A stretch of 64,000 nucleotides of DNA from Fodinicurvata sediminis DSM 21159. Lineage in GTDB: Bacteria; Pseudomonadota; Alphaproteobacteria; Kiloniellales; DSM-21159. A model generated the notes under the pieces. It saw only the letters and a program-made list of their open reading frames with translations. It ran no database searches and was not told where the DNA came from. A program made the position numbers and the translations under genes. Shown one piece after another: positions 1 through 9,391 of this stretch (position 1 is its first letter; each line of letters starts with the position of its first letter). The stretch covers positions 248,001 to 312,000 of the forward strand of contig NZ_ATVH01000015.1 of the NCBI RefSeq assembly GCF_000420625.1, read 5' to 3'.

Positions 1-1176
1 CTGCAGCAGATGCTGGCCGCGGACATCCTGCCGGTGATTCCCTCGCAAGGCTCGGTGGGGGCCTCGGGCGACCTGGCACCGCTGGCGCATATGGCGGCCG
101 CGATGATGGGCGAGGGCGAAAGCCTCCATCGGGGCTCGCGCATGCCGTCGGCCGAGGCGCTGTCGAAAGCCGGACTTGTGCCGCTGGTCCTGGGCGCCAA
201 GGAGGGCCTGGCGCTTATCAACGGGACGCAGGTCTCGACGGCTCTGGCGCTAGCGGGCCTGTTCCGGACCTGGCGTGCGGCCCTGTCCTCACTGGTGACC
301 GGCGCGTTGTCCACCGATGCGGCCATGGGCTCCAGTGCCCCCTTCCGGGTGGAGATTCACGAGCTGCGCGGTCAGCCTGGGCAGATTGATGCCGGTGCGT
401 CGCTGCGCCACCTGCTGGAAGGCTCGGAGATTCGCGAGAGCCACCGTGAGGGCGACGAGCGGGTGCAGGATCCCTATTGCCTGCGCTGCCAACCTCAGGT
501 AGCGGGCGCGGCCCTGGACCTGCTGCGCCAAGCCGGCCGGACTCTGGTGATCGAATCCAATGCCGTCACCGACAATCCGCTGGTGCTCGAGGATGGCTCC
601 ATCGTCTCCGGCGGCAACTTCCACGCCGAGCCCGTGGCCTTTGCCGCCGATCAGATCGCGCTGGCCGTGGCCGAACTGGGCTCCATCGCGCAGCGGCGTA
701 TCTCGCTGCTGGTCGACCCGGCCCTGAGCTTCGGCCTGCCGGCCTTCCTGTCGCCCAAGCCGGGCCTGAATTCCGGGCTGATGATTGCCGAGGTGACCTC
801 GGCGGCCCTGATGAGTGAGAACCGGCAGCGGGCCCATCCCGCTTCGGTGGACTCGACCCCGACCTCGGCCAACCAGGAGGATCATGTCTCCATGGCCTGT
901 CATGGCGCCTATCGCCTGTTGGCCATGAGCGCCAACCTGGAACGCATCATCGGGATCGAGGCGCTGGCCGGAGCACAGGGTGTGGAGTTCCGCGCCCCTC
1001 TGCAGACCAGCCCCCGCCTGCGTGACGGGCTGTCCCTCATTCGCCGCGTGGTGCCCAGCCTGAGCGAGGATCGCTACCTGAGCGACGAGCTGGAGTTGGC
1101 GGCACGCCTTGTGGCCGACGGTGCCCTGCTGGGCGCGCTGGACGGCCAGGTTCCGCCCCTGGAGATGACGCCATGA
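1..1176 (+). CDS. hutH: Histidine ammonia-lyase, C-terminal part (5' end outside window)
   Basis: Converts L-histidine to urocanate and ammonia, the first step of histidine degradation. The reading frame is open from base 1, so the gene begins upstream; about 391 residues are present of the usual ~510. The Ala-Ser-Gly triplet that cyclises into the MIO electrophile is at bases 61-69, inside the family motif [14 protein letters not shown]. The helical C-terminal part follows, including a QEDHVSMA-type segment. The stop overlaps the hutG start by four bases (ATGA), indicating an operon with translational coupling. No internal stop or frameshift was seen. Confidence 0.95.
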   Translation: MQQMLAADILPVIPSQGSVGASGDLAPLAHMAAAMMGEGESLHRGSRMPSAEALSKAGLVPLVLGAKEGLALINGTQVSTALALAGLFRTWRAALSSLVTGALSTDAAMGSSAPFRVEIHELRGQPGQIDAGASLRHLLEGSEIRESHREGDERVQDPYCLRCQPQVAGAALDLLRQAGRTLVIESNAVTDNPLVLEDGSIVSGGNFHAEPVAFAADQIALAVAELGSIAQRRISLLVDPALSFGLPAFLSPKPGLNSGLMIAEVTSAALMSENRQRAHPASVDSTPTSANQEDHVSMACHGAYRLLAMSANLERIIGIEALAGAQGVEFRAPLQTSPRLRDGLSLIRRVVPSLSEDRYLSDELELAARLVADGALLGALDGQVPPLEMTP

Positions 1177-2003
1177 CCCCCGTCAAGGTGACACGCGGGT
1201 CTAGTCCCGTTCTGCTGACTTTCCCGCACAGCGGCACCGAGGTGCCCGCGGAGATCTTCGCCCGCCTGAACGAACGTGGGCAGCAACTGACCGACACCGA
1301 CTGGCATGTGGACCGGCTCTATTCCGGCCTGTTGCCCAATGCCACGAAGGTCATGGCGCGTTTCCACCGCTATGTGATCGACGCCAACCGTCCGCCCTCG
1401 GGGGAATCGCTCTATCCCGGCCAGGCAACCACCGGTCTGGTGCCCGACACCGATTTCGACGGCAATCCCATTTGGCGCGAGGGCGAAGCGCCCGGCGACG
1501 TCGATATGACGGAACGGCGCGATGCCTTCCACAAGCCCTACCATGACGCCATCGCAGGTGAGCTTGAGCGCCTGCGTGCAGAGCACGGCTTTGCCGTCCT
1601 CTATGATTGTCACTCGATCCGTGCATGGGTGCCGCGCCTGTTCGAGGGGCGGCTGCCCGATTTCAATATCGGTACCAACCAGGGGGCATCCTGTGCCCCG
1701 ATTCTGGAACAACGTGTCGCCGAGGTTTGTGCTGCGGCCGAGGCTGACGGCTACAGCCACATCCTGAACGGCCGTTTTCGCGGCGGCTGGACCACGCGCC
1801 ACTACGGTCGGCCCCGGGAGGGGCTACATGCCATCCAGATGGAACTGGCGCAGGTGGCCTACCTGCTGGCGGAAGAACCGCCCTTCGCCTACGACGTGGA
1901 CAAGGCTGAAGATCTGCGCCGGCACCTGGGCCGGGTGCTGCAGGTCATCGAGACAACGGCGCTTGAGGGCGCCCTGACAACAAGCGAGGCAGAGAATGAA
2001 TAA
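1173..2003 (+). CDS. hutG: N-formylglutamate deformylase
   Basis: 276-residue N-formylglutamate amidohydrolase, which releases glutamate and formate at the end of the HutF/HutG branch of histidine degradation. The N-terminus [12 protein letters not shown], the [11 protein letters not shown] segment and the YDCHSIR motif are typical of this metal-dependent family. The ATG overlaps hutH by four bases and the stop lies eight bases inside hutU, so hutH-hutG-hutU are tightly coupled. HutG rather than a formiminoglutamase implies the formylglutamate route; the matching hutF and hutI are not in the window and presumably lie upstream. Confidence 0.9.
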   Translation: MTPVKVTRGSSPVLLTFPHSGTEVPAEIFARLNERGQQLTDTDWHVDRLYSGLLPNATKVMARFHRYVIDANRPPSGESLYPGQATTGLVPDTDFDGNPIWREGEAPGDVDMTERRDAFHKPYHDAIAGELERLRAEHGFAVLYDCHSIRAWVPRLFEGRLPDFNIGTNQGASCAPILEQRVAEVCAAAEADGYSHILNGRFRGGWTTRHYGRPREGLHAIQMELAQVAYLLAEEPPFAYDVDKAEDLRRHLGRVLQVIETTALEGALTTSEAENE

Positions 2004-3684
2004 TCCGCGACACAATCAACGCGACGTGAAAAGTCCGCGCGGGACCGAACTGACCTGCCAGTCCTGGACCACGGAAGCGGCCTTTCGCATGCTGCACAAC
2101 AACCTGGATGCCGAGGTGGCCGAGAACCCGCACGAACTGGTGGTCTATGGCGGTATCGGGCGGGCGGCGCGCACCTGGCAGGACTTCGACCTGATCGCCG
2201 CGACGCTGCAGCGCCTGCGCGAGGACCAGACCCTGCTGGTGCAATCGGGCAAGCCGGTGGGCGTCTTCCCGACGCACAAGGATGCGCCGCGTGTTCTTAT
2301 TGCCAACTCCAACATCGTGCCGCACTGGGCCAACTGGGACCATTTCTCCGAGCTCGATCGCAAGGGCCTGATGATGTACGGCCAGATGACGGCCGGGTCC
2401 TGGATCTACATCGGCTCCCAGGGCATCGTGCAGGGCACCTTCGAGACCTTCGCCGAGGCCGGGCGCCAGCATTACGACGGCGACCTGAAGGGACGCTGGA
2501 TCCTGACCGCCGGACTGGGTGGCATGGGCGGCGCACAGCCGCTGGCCGCCGTGATGGCGGGCGCCTGCTGCCTGGCAGTGGAGTGCAATCCCGACAGCAT
2601 CGATTTCCGCCAGCGCACCCGCTACCTGGATGAGAAGACGGACTCATTGGACGAGGCGCTGGAGATGATCCGCCGCTGGACCGAAGCGGGCGAGGCCAAG
2701 TCGGTCGGCCTGCTGGGCAATGCCGCCGACATCTTTCCGGAACTGGTGCGCCGGGGCGTGCATCCCGACATGGTGACCGACCAGACCTCGGCGCACGATC
2801 CCGTCAACGGCTACCTGCCCAAGGGCTGGAGCATGGGGGAATGGCGCGAGAAGCGCGAGCGTGATCCCAAGGCGGTCGAGAAGGCGGCCCGCGCCTCGAT
2901 GAAGGAGCATGTCGCGGCCATGGTGGACTTCTGGAACGCCGGCGTGCCGACCCTGGACTACGGCAACAACATCCGCCAGGTGGCCAAGGACGAGGGACTG
3001 GAGAACGCCTTCGCCTTTCCCGGCTTCGTGCCGGCCTATATCCGCCCGCTGTTCTGCCGCGGTATCGGCCCCTTCCGCTGGGCGGCCCTGTCGGGCAATC
3101 CGGAAGACATCTATCGCACCGACGCGAAGGTGAAGGAGCTGACACCGGGCAACGACAAGCTGCACCAGTGGCTGGACATGGCGCGCGAGCGCATCTCTTT
3201 CCAGGGTCTGCCGGCGCGCATCTGTTGGGTCGGGCTGGGCGATCGCCATCGCCTGGGACTGGCCTTCAACGAGATGGTGGCGAACGGCGAGCTGGAAGGC
3301 CCGGTGGTCATCGGGCGTGACCACCTGGACTCGGGCTCGGTCGCCAGCCCGAACCGCGAGACGGAATCCATGAAGGACGGCTCGGACGCTGTTTCCGACT
3401 GGCCGCTGTTGAATGCCCTGCTGAACACCGCCTCCGGCGCCACCTGGGTGTCCCTGCACCACGGGGGTGGTGTCGGGATGGGCTTTTCCCAGCATGCGGG
3501 CATGGTTATCGTGGCGGATGGAACCGAGGACGCCGCACGGCGTCTGGAGCGCGTGCTGTGGAACGATCCGGCAACAGGCGTCATGCGCCACGCCGATGCG
3601 GGATACGAGATCGCGCAGGACTGTGCGCGTGAAATGGGACTGGACCTTCCCGCCATCCTGCCGCAAGGAGAAGAGAAGCAGTAG
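1996..3684 (+). CDS. hutU: Urocanate hydratase
   Basis: 562-residue urocanase, converting urocanate to imidazolone propionate with tightly bound NAD+. The N-terminus matches the family ([35 protein letters not shown]). The NAD-binding glycine-rich segment [12 protein letters not shown] is present, as are the [10 protein letters not shown] segment and a C-terminal [16 protein letters not shown] motif. Length is normal. The ATG lies inside the last codons of hutG (eight-base overlap). It is the last hut gene; an 81-base gap separates it from the TRAP binding-protein gene, which may be co-transcribed. Confidence 0.96.
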   Translation: MNNPRHNQRDVKSPRGTELTCQSWTTEAAFRMLHNNLDAEVAENPHELVVYGGIGRAARTWQDFDLIAATLQRLREDQTLLVQSGKPVGVFPTHKDAPRVLIANSNIVPHWANWDHFSELDRKGLMMYGQMTAGSWIYIGSQGIVQGTFETFAEAGRQHYDGDLKGRWILTAGLGGMGGAQPLAAVMAGACCLAVECNPDSIDFRQRTRYLDEKTDSLDEALEMIRRWTEAGEAKSVGLLGNAADIFPELVRRGVHPDMVTDQTSAHDPVNGYLPKGWSMGEWREKRERDPKAVEKAARASMKEHVAAMVDFWNAGVPTLDYGNNIRQVAKDEGLENAFAFPGFVPAYIRPLFCRGIGPFRWAALSGNPEDIYRTDAKVKELTPGNDKLHQWLDMARERISFQGLPARICWVGLGDRHRLGLAFNEMVANGELEGPVVIGRDHLDSGSVASPNRETESMKDGSDAVSDWPLLNALLNTASGATWVSLHHGGGVGMGFSQHAGMVIVADGTEDAARRLERVLWNDPATGVMRHADAGYEIAQDCAREMGLDLPAILPQGEEKQ

Positions 3685-3765
3685 GACGGGGAATCGAGAC
3701 AAAACGGGTCCAGAGGGAATGCCCACCGAGCACTTCACGTCATCAAACCAAAGGGAGAACCAGAA

Positions 3766-4857
3766 ATGAAAAGACGTCAATTCCTGGCCACCGCCGCCGG
3801 CGGTGTCGCAGCCACCAGCACCTTCGCTGCACCGGCCATTGCCCAGAACGACGTGCGCAAGTGGCGCATGGTCACCGCCTGGCCGAAGAACCTGCCGGGC
3901 CCGGGCGTAGCCGCTCAGATGCTGGCCGACCGCATCACCGCGCTGTCCGGCGGGCGCATCGAGGTCGAGCTCTATGCCGCCGGCGAGATCGTGCCCGGCA
4001 ACGGCGTGTTCGATGCCGTGGGCGAGGGCACGGCCGACCTCTATCATGCCGTGCCGTCCTACTGGGGCTCCAAGTCCAAGGGTATCCTGCTGTTCGGTTC
4101 CCAGCCCTTTGGCCTGCGTGCCGACGAGCAGCTCGGTTGGCTGCATTACGGTGGCGGCCAGGAGCTCTATGACGAGGTCTATGCCCAGTTCGACCTGAAG
4201 CCCTTCCTTTGCGGCAACTCCGGCCCGCAGTGGGCCGGCTGGTTCCGCGAGGAAATCAACAGCGTGGACGACCTGCGTGGCTTGCGCTTCCGCACCACCG
4301 GACTTGCTTCCGAGATGGCTTCCAAGCTCGGCATGTCACCTCAGGCCATGGGCGGTGGCGACATGTTCCAGGCCCTGGAATCGGGTGCCATCGATGCCGG
4401 CGAGTTCATCGGCCCTTGGACCGACAGTGCGCTGGGCTTCCACCAGATTGCCCAGAACTACTACTGGCCGGGCGTTGGCGAACCCTCCTCGGCCGAGGAG
4501 TGCGCGGTGAACCTGCAGGTCTACAATGACCTGCCGGAAGACTTGCAGAAGGCGGTCACCTACGCCTGCCAGAGCCTCTACAACCCGGTCTGGACGGAAT
4601 ACTCCACCCGCCACGCCGAGGCCCTGCGCCAGCTCGTCAACGAGCATGACGTCAAGGTCCGCAAGCTGCCGGACGAGGTCATGGTCGAGATGGGCAATGC
4701 GGCCGGCGAGGTTATGGCCGAAATGCGCGAGGACAGCGACGAGCTGACGCGTCGCATCACGGAAAGCTTCCTTTCCTATCGTGACCTGATCAGCGAGTAC
4801 ATGGTCTATGCCGATGGCGGACAGCTGAACGCCCGAGCACTGGACTATCAGTACTGA
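3766..4857 (+). CDS. TRAP transporter periplasmic binding protein, TakP-like
   Basis: 363-residue solute-binding protein of a TRAP transporter. It begins with a twin-arginine signal (MKRRQFLATAAGG ... APAIAQ) and continues with the DctP/TakP fold. The region around GNSGPQWAGWFREEINSVDD resembles TakP, which binds 2-oxo acids, including the arginine after GWF and an EFIGPW segment near the ligand site. It sits directly after hutU and before the two membrane subunits. Regulation with the hut genes is possible from position alone. The substrate is not fixed by sequence: an organic acid is likely, a histidine-related one only speculative. The ATG follows an AGGGAGAA ribosome-binding site. Confidence 0.85.
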   Translation: MKRRQFLATAAGGVAATSTFAAPAIAQNDVRKWRMVTAWPKNLPGPGVAAQMLADRITALSGGRIEVELYAAGEIVPGNGVFDAVGEGTADLYHAVPSYWGSKSKGILLFGSQPFGLRADEQLGWLHYGGGQELYDEVYAQFDLKPFLCGNSGPQWAGWFREEINSVDDLRGLRFRTTGLASEMASKLGMSPQAMGGGDMFQALESGAIDAGEFIGPWTDSALGFHQIAQNYYWPGVGEPSSAEECAVNLQVYNDLPEDLQKAVTYACQSLYNPVWTEYSTRHAEALRQLVNEHDVKVRKLPDEVMVEMGNAAGEVMAEMREDSDELTRRITESFLSYRDLISEYMVYADGGQLNARALDYQY

Positions 4858-4879
4858 TGCAGCTGACAGGGTGAACTTG

Positions 4880-4905
4880 AGCGGCGGCGCTTCGGCGCCG
4901 CCGCT
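4880..4905 (+). terminator. Strong GC hairpin between TRAP binding-protein and permease genes
   Basis: An 11-bp perfect stem with a TTCG loop, starting 23 bases after the binding-protein stop and ending 23 bases before the DctQ start. It is followed by TGTTTC rather than a long T-run. It is probably a partial terminator or an mRNA-stabilising structure that lets the abundant binding protein be made in excess of the permease. That role is inferred from position and from what is common in such operons. Confidence 0.6.
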
Positions 4906-4927
4906 GTTTCCAGGGGGCAATGATCAG

Positions 4928-5452
4928 ATGAACGCAGTGATGGCAGTCTGCGACGGGATCAACCGGGGGATCGGTTCTCTGGTGCGCTGGCTGGCGCTGT
5001 TCATGGTGCTGCTGCAGTTCTTCATCGTGGTGCTGCGCTATGTCTTCGGTGTCAGTTTCATCTTCCTGGATGAAAGCGTCCTCTATCTGCATGCCTCTCT
5101 CTTCATGCTGGGCGCGGGCTACACTTTGCTGGTGGACCGTCATGTCCGCGTCGACATCTTCTATTCCAATGCGTCAGCACGCGGACGCGCGCTGATCGAC
5201 CTGATCGGCCACATCTGCCTGCTGTTCCCCGCCATGCTGGTTCTTCTGGCCTTTTCCTGGCCGTCCGTCACGCGCTCCTGGGCCACGCTTGAGGGGCCGA
5301 TCTCGGTGGGCGGCATTCCGGCCTCGTTCCTGCTGAAATCCCTGATCCCTGCGTTCTGTGTCCTGTTGATGATTCAGGGAGTCGCTTGCGTGCTGCGTGA
5401 CGGGTTGCGTTTGCGTGCGCTGCCGGTAAAAGAGCCGAGGGCGCTTTCGTGA
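4928..5452 (+). CDS. TRAP transporter small permease (DctQ family)
   Basis: 174 residues with four predicted membrane helices, the usual DctQ layout. This inner-membrane subunit bridges the large permease and organises the TRAP complex. I chose the ATG at 4928 because AGGGGG lies ten bases upstream; an upstream GTG at 4871 would place the GC hairpin inside the coding region. The stop overlaps the next gene's GTG by four bases. The FIFLDESVLYLHASLFMLGAGYTL stretch is typical of TakQ-type subunits. Confidence 0.85.
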   Translation: MNAVMAVCDGINRGIGSLVRWLALFMVLLQFFIVVLRYVFGVSFIFLDESVLYLHASLFMLGAGYTLLVDRHVRVDIFYSNASARGRALIDLIGHICLLFPAMLVLLAFSWPSVTRSWATLEGPISVGGIPASFLLKSLIPAFCVLLMIQGVACVLRDGLRLRALPVKEPRALS

Positions 5453-6999
5453 ACCTACCTCTCGATATCCTGATGTTCGCGGCGATGATCGGCGCGATCC
5501 TGCTGGGCTATCCAGTGGCCCTGACCATTGCCGGCATTGCCGTGATTTTCGCCGGGGTCGGTGTTGCCACAGGCACCTTTGACAGCGGCTTGCTGGGCGC
5601 GCTGGGCCAGCGCGTCTTCGGCGTGCTGACCAATACCACGCTGATCGCCATTCCCCTGTTCGTCTTCATGGGCGTTGTGCTGGAAAAAAGCCGCATTGCC
5701 GAGGACCTGCTGGAGAAGATGGGCCGCCTGTTCGGGCCCCTGCGCGGGGGACTGGGAGTCTCCGTCGTGATCGTCGGCGCCCTGCTGGCGGCCTCGACCG
5801 GAATCGTCGGCGCCACGGTGGTGGCCATGGGCCTGATCGCGCTGCCCACCATGCTGCGCAACGGCTATGATCCCAAGCTAGCCTCGGGCATCATCTGCAC
5901 GGCCGGGACACTGGGACAGATCATACCACCCTCGACGCTGCTGATCATCCTGGCCGACGTGATGTCGAACGCCTACCAGCAGGCCCAGTATGCCGAGGGC
6001 AAGTTTTCCGTCAGTACCCTTTCGGTGGGACAGATCTTTGCCGCCGCCCTGGTGCCCGGCCTGCTGATGGTTGGCCTCTACATCGTCTATCTTCTGGTAC
6101 GGGCCTGGTTGTTGCCCAACGACGCGCCCGCGCTGAAGGAAAAGGTGGCACGTCCCACGGCGAAGGAGACCCTGCTGTCCGTGGTGCCTCCGGTCCTGCT
6201 GATTGTCGCTGTGCTGGGCTCGGTCCTGGGCGGTGTGGCCACCGCCACGGAAGCGGCCTCCGTTGGTGCCGTGGGCGCACTGATGCTGGCCGGATTCCGT
6301 CTGGGGGGGCCGGCGCGCCTGATCGCATTGGGCGCACTCTGTTTCCTGGTGCTGGCCATTGCCGCCGGCACGGCGCCGGTGCGCCTGCAGCGTTCGGATA
6401 CCGGGACCTTGCAACTGCTGCAGGGCATTTTCTATGGTGTCCTGGCGCTGGGTGGGGCCGCTGCGATCTTCGCCGCCGTGCGCCAGAGCCAGCGCGAGCA
6501 GATCCTGAAGCCCGTGCTGACCTCCACCATGGTGGTTACGGCCATGATCTTTGCCACCATCCTGACGGCTTCTGTCTTCGCCCTGGTTTTTGTCGGCCTG
6601 GGGGGCGACAAGACGATCGAGGCCATCCTGACCGCCATGCCGGGCGGCGCGACCGGCGCGCTGATCTTTGCCATGGCCCTGGTTTTCGTCCTGGGCTTCT
6701 TTCTGGATTTCGTCGAAATCAGCGTGATCCTGCTGCCCCTGCTGGCACCACCGCTCATCCTGCTGGGCCATGATCCGATCTGGCTGGCCGTGCTGATCGC
6801 CATCAACCTGCAGACCTCGTTCCTGACACCGCCTTTTGGCTTTTCGCTGTTCTATTTCCGCGGTGCCGCACCGCCCGAGGTGAAGACGGGACAGATCTAT
6901 CGCGGCGTGATTCCCTTCATCGGGCTGCAGATCGTGGCGGTCATCATCATCTGGAACTTCCAGGCCATCGCCACCTGGCTGCCCTCGCTGCTGTACTGA
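5449..6999 (+). CDS. TRAP transporter large permease (DctM family)
   Basis: 516-residue hydrophobic ion-coupled transport subunit of the TRAP system. Family motifs include PLFVFMGVVLEKSRIAEDLL, a GTLGQIIPPSTLLIILAD segment and a final LQTSFLTPPFGFSLFYFRG. It is longer than the common ~430 residues because of extra hydrophobic sequence roughly at residues 285-365, before the last helices. Several large subunits paired with 2-oxo-acid-type binding proteins are long in this way. The GTG start overlaps the dctQ stop (GTGA). It is the last gene of the transporter. Confidence 0.9.
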   Translation: MNLPLDILMFAAMIGAILLGYPVALTIAGIAVIFAGVGVATGTFDSGLLGALGQRVFGVLTNTTLIAIPLFVFMGVVLEKSRIAEDLLEKMGRLFGPLRGGLGVSVVIVGALLAASTGIVGATVVAMGLIALPTMLRNGYDPKLASGIICTAGTLGQIIPPSTLLIILADVMSNAYQQAQYAEGKFSVSTLSVGQIFAAALVPGLLMVGLYIVYLLVRAWLLPNDAPALKEKVARPTAKETLLSVVPPVLLIVAVLGSVLGGVATATEAASVGAVGALMLAGFRLGGPARLIALGALCFLVLAIAAGTAPVRLQRSDTGTLQLLQGIFYGVLALGGAAAIFAAVRQSQREQILKPVLTSTMVVTAMIFATILTASVFALVFVGLGGDKTIEAILTAMPGGATGALIFAMALVFVLGFFLDFVEISVILLPLLAPPLILLGHDPIWLAVLIAINLQTSFLTPPFGFSLFYFRGAAPPEVKTGQIYRGVIPFIGLQIVAVIIIWNFQAIATWLPSLLY

Positions 7000-7123
7000 C
7001 GACACTGCTGCATAGCAGGTCTGTGCTTTGCCTGGGGAATCGTTCCCTGCAGGGGTGTTGTTTCAGACCGACCGGATCATCAGGTGGCGGCTATCAGCCA
7101 TTCGATCCGAGGGCAGCATCCAA

Positions 7124-8053
7124 TTGAAACTACAGGCCTTTTCGACACTTCCGCTCATCATCGCCTTTGTTCTGTTGTGGAACACGGGGTTCATCGCGGC
7201 GGAGGTCGGATTGCCGTACGCGGAAACCTTTACCCTGTTCTTCTGGCGCTATGCCGCCCTGACGCTCTTGCTGCTTCTGGTCCTGAAGTTTCGCGGTGCC
7301 AGCCTGTCGCTACCGCCTGGCCAGGCCGCCCTGACCGGCCTGGTCGGGATCCTGTCCCACGGCGTCTGGCTGAGCTTTGTGCTGCTGGCGATTGCCCAGG
7401 GCGTGCAGGCCGGCATCGTGGCCTTGGTGGTGGCCCTGCAGCCCATGATGACCGGAGCCCTGTCCGGTGCGGTCACGGGGGAGGTGACCAGTCCCCGGCA
7501 GTGGGGCGGACTGGCAATTGGCTTTGCCGGGGTCGTCATCGCCGTGATGGCGCGCCTGCAGGGCGGGGAAGTGCCGCTGATCGGCTACCTGCTGCCCTTC
7601 GTTTCCGTGGTGGCCATCACGGCGGCCAGCCTGATCAAGCGCCGACAGGTGATGGCCCAAAGTCCGCCGCCGCTGGATCTGGAGCTCTTCTGGCAAAGCC
7701 TGGGCACCATGATTGCCCTGTTGATACCGGCGGTTCTGCTGGAGGGCCTGGAAACCGACTGGACACTGCCGCTGCTGGGCACACTGGCCTGGATGGTGGT
7801 GGCGGTCTCACTTGCAGCCTATGCCCTGATGTGGATCCTGATCGAGCGCATGGATGCCACGCGGGTGTCCAGCCTGTTCTACTTCGGTCCGCCGGTGACC
7901 ATGGCCATGGCCTGGATGGTCTTTGGCGACCAGATCCTGCTGTCCGACCTGGCCGGCTTCGCGGTGGTCCTGGCCGGGGTTGCGCTGGTGAACCTTCCAA
8001 TGCGGCGCCGGTCTGTGTGGAGCGGACAGGCACAAGCCTGGTCCCAAGGCTGA
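7124..8053 (+). CDS. EamA-family (drug/metabolite transporter) permease
   Basis: About 309 residues with ten predicted membrane helices in two EamA repeats. Families of this kind export amino acids or other small metabolites. The second repeat ends in the typical sequence VSSLFYFGPPVTMAMAWMVFGD. I prefer the TTG at 7124 (LKLQAFSTLPL) because the mature first helix begins there and a purine-rich GAGGGCAG lies upstream; a TTG at 7028 would add 32 residues of non-membrane sequence. It stands alone and converges on the fic gene with only four bases between stops. Substrate unknown. Confidence 0.8.
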   Translation: MKLQAFSTLPLIIAFVLLWNTGFIAAEVGLPYAETFTLFFWRYAALTLLLLLVLKFRGASLSLPPGQAALTGLVGILSHGVWLSFVLLAIAQGVQAGIVALVVALQPMMTGALSGAVTGEVTSPRQWGGLAIGFAGVVIAVMARLQGGEVPLIGYLLPFVSVVAITAASLIKRRQVMAQSPPPLDLELFWQSLGTMIALLIPAVLLEGLETDWTLPLLGTLAWMVVAVSLAAYALMWILIERMDATRVSSLFYFGPPVTMAMAWMVFGDQILLSDLAGFAVVLAGVALVNLPMRRRSVWSGQAQAWSQG

Positions 8054-8057
8054 AGAC

Positions 8058-9224
8058 TCAGTTGCGTTCGATCGTCGTGCCGCCTGCCAGGCCGTCGATG
8101 AAGGTCCTGTAGGCAAAACTGCGGTCGCGCTTGCGGCCGGTTGTCTCGACCAGGATACCGGCGTCAACCAGTGTTTCGACCGCCCGGATGGCCGTGGGCT
8201 TGCTGGCCTGGAGCCGCGTCATTGCCTGGGCAACCGTGAGAACCGGATGCCCAGGCAGCTGTTCGAACAGACGCAGGGCGGACAGGGAACTGCCCTCACG
8301 TGAGAGCAGACGCAGCCGATCGTCCGCGATCACCGTGACGAGCGTGCGGGCCGTAGCGGCGGCTTCGTCGGCGGTGGTGGCCACGCTCTCTAGAAAGAAA
8401 TCGGTCCAGCCTTCCCAATCGCCCGTGTCCCGCACCGCGGCCAACCTGCGTTCATAGTCGGTGCGATGGCGCTTGAAGAAGAAGCTGAGATAGAGCAGCG
8501 GCGCATTGAGCAACCCCCAGTCTTCCAGCAGCAGCGTAATGAGCAGACGGCTGATGCGGCCATTTCCAGCAAGATAGGGATGAAGGCTTGTAAACTGGAC
8601 GTGGGCCAGGCCCATGCGGACCAGCAAGGGCAGTTCGTCATCTGTCTGCAGGTAGTCCTCGAGGTTGTCCAGCAGCACGGGCAGTCTGCTGGCCGGCGGT
8701 GGAATGTAAGCGGCCCGGTCCGGACGGCTGTCTCCGATCCAGGTCTGGATCTGCCGGACCGCGCCCTCATGCCAGTCAGCGTCTTCTGCGTCCTGAATCA
8801 ATGTCCGCTGGGCTTCATGAAGCAGCGGCAGGATCGGTTGGCCGCTTTCCAGCGCCAACTGGTCGCGCGCATGATTCAGGGCTTCCAGATGATTGTGGAG
8901 GTGTACGGCTTCGCTATGCGGTGCGGCAGCTTCCGCGGCCTCGAAATTCAGCAGGTCCATCAGGTCGGCCTGGAGCCCTTCGAGCTGGGCGGACAGCACG
9001 ACCTCCTTGCGCAGGAAAGCCTGGACCAGCCAGTCCCGGGACGGGACCATGTCGCTGGCCAGATTCAGCCGGGCCAGGGCCTGTTCGGCGACACGCAAGC
9101 GTTCGCTCAGTTGCCCCGGCCGGGTGATCTTCGGATTGCGCGGCGGCAAGGGATCCGGAACGAAGGCCAGAACTTCTGCACTGCCAGCCGGCACGCTCTC
9201 GTATCGTCCTGTGGCGTTCTTCAC
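8058..9224 (-). CDS. Fic-domain protein with class II inhibitory motif and altered catalytic motif
   Basis: 388 residues. Fic enzymes usually transfer AMP to target proteins. The order is an N-terminal Fic_N-type domain, the Fic core, and a C-terminal winged-helix-like region from about residue 300. The inhibitory helix motif [ST]xxxE[GN] is present as SAQLEG (residues 78-83). The catalytic motif HxFx[DE]GNGRxxR reads HPYLAGNGRISR (residues 215-226): the acidic residue that coordinates magnesium is alanine, while His and Arg are kept. I chose the GTG at 9224 because GGAGGT lies seven bases upstream; a GTG five codons earlier would overlap that site. Activity may be lost or altered. Confidence 0.88.
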   Translation of the reverse strand: MKNATGRYESVPAGSAEVLAFVPDPLPPRNPKITRPGQLSERLRVAEQALARLNLASDMVPSRDWLVQAFLRKEVVLSAQLEGLQADLMDLLNFEAAEAAAPHSEAVHLHNHLEALNHARDQLALESGQPILPLLHEAQRTLIQDAEDADWHEGAVRQIQTWIGDSRPDRAAYIPPPASRLPVLLDNLEDYLQTDDELPLLVRMGLAHVQFTSLHPYLAGNGRISRLLITLLLEDWGLLNAPLLYLSFFFKRHRTDYERRLAAVRDTGDWEGWTDFFLESVATTADEAAATARTLVTVIADDRLRLLSREGSSLSALRLFEQLPGHPVLTVAQAMTRLQASKPTAIRAVETLVDAGILVETTGRKRDRSFAYRTFIDGLAGGTTIERN

Positions 9225-9279
9225 TGGCCTTACCTCCACACTCGCCGGACGGCATGCCTGTGTTTTCAGACATACCTGT

Positions 9280-9332
9280 TAGTAACGTATTCTTTACTAG
9301 AAAAATTGTGAAAAATAAAGTTTTCGTTACTA
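9280..9332. promoter_or_regulatory. Inverted TAGTAACG repeats upstream of the fic gene
   Basis: In an AT-rich stretch upstream of fic, TAGTAACG (9280-9287) is matched by its exact reverse complement CGTTACTA (9325-9332). A third related half-site, TTTACTA, lies at 9293-9299. The spacing and repetition suggest an operator and promoter region, possibly read by the winged-helix end of the Fic protein itself. This is an inference from repeats only. Confidence 0.4.
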
Positions 9333-9391
9333 TCGCGAAGCGTTCGTCCCCTGGGCCCTAGAACGCACGCGGTGGTGCTGTGCGCCAGGAT

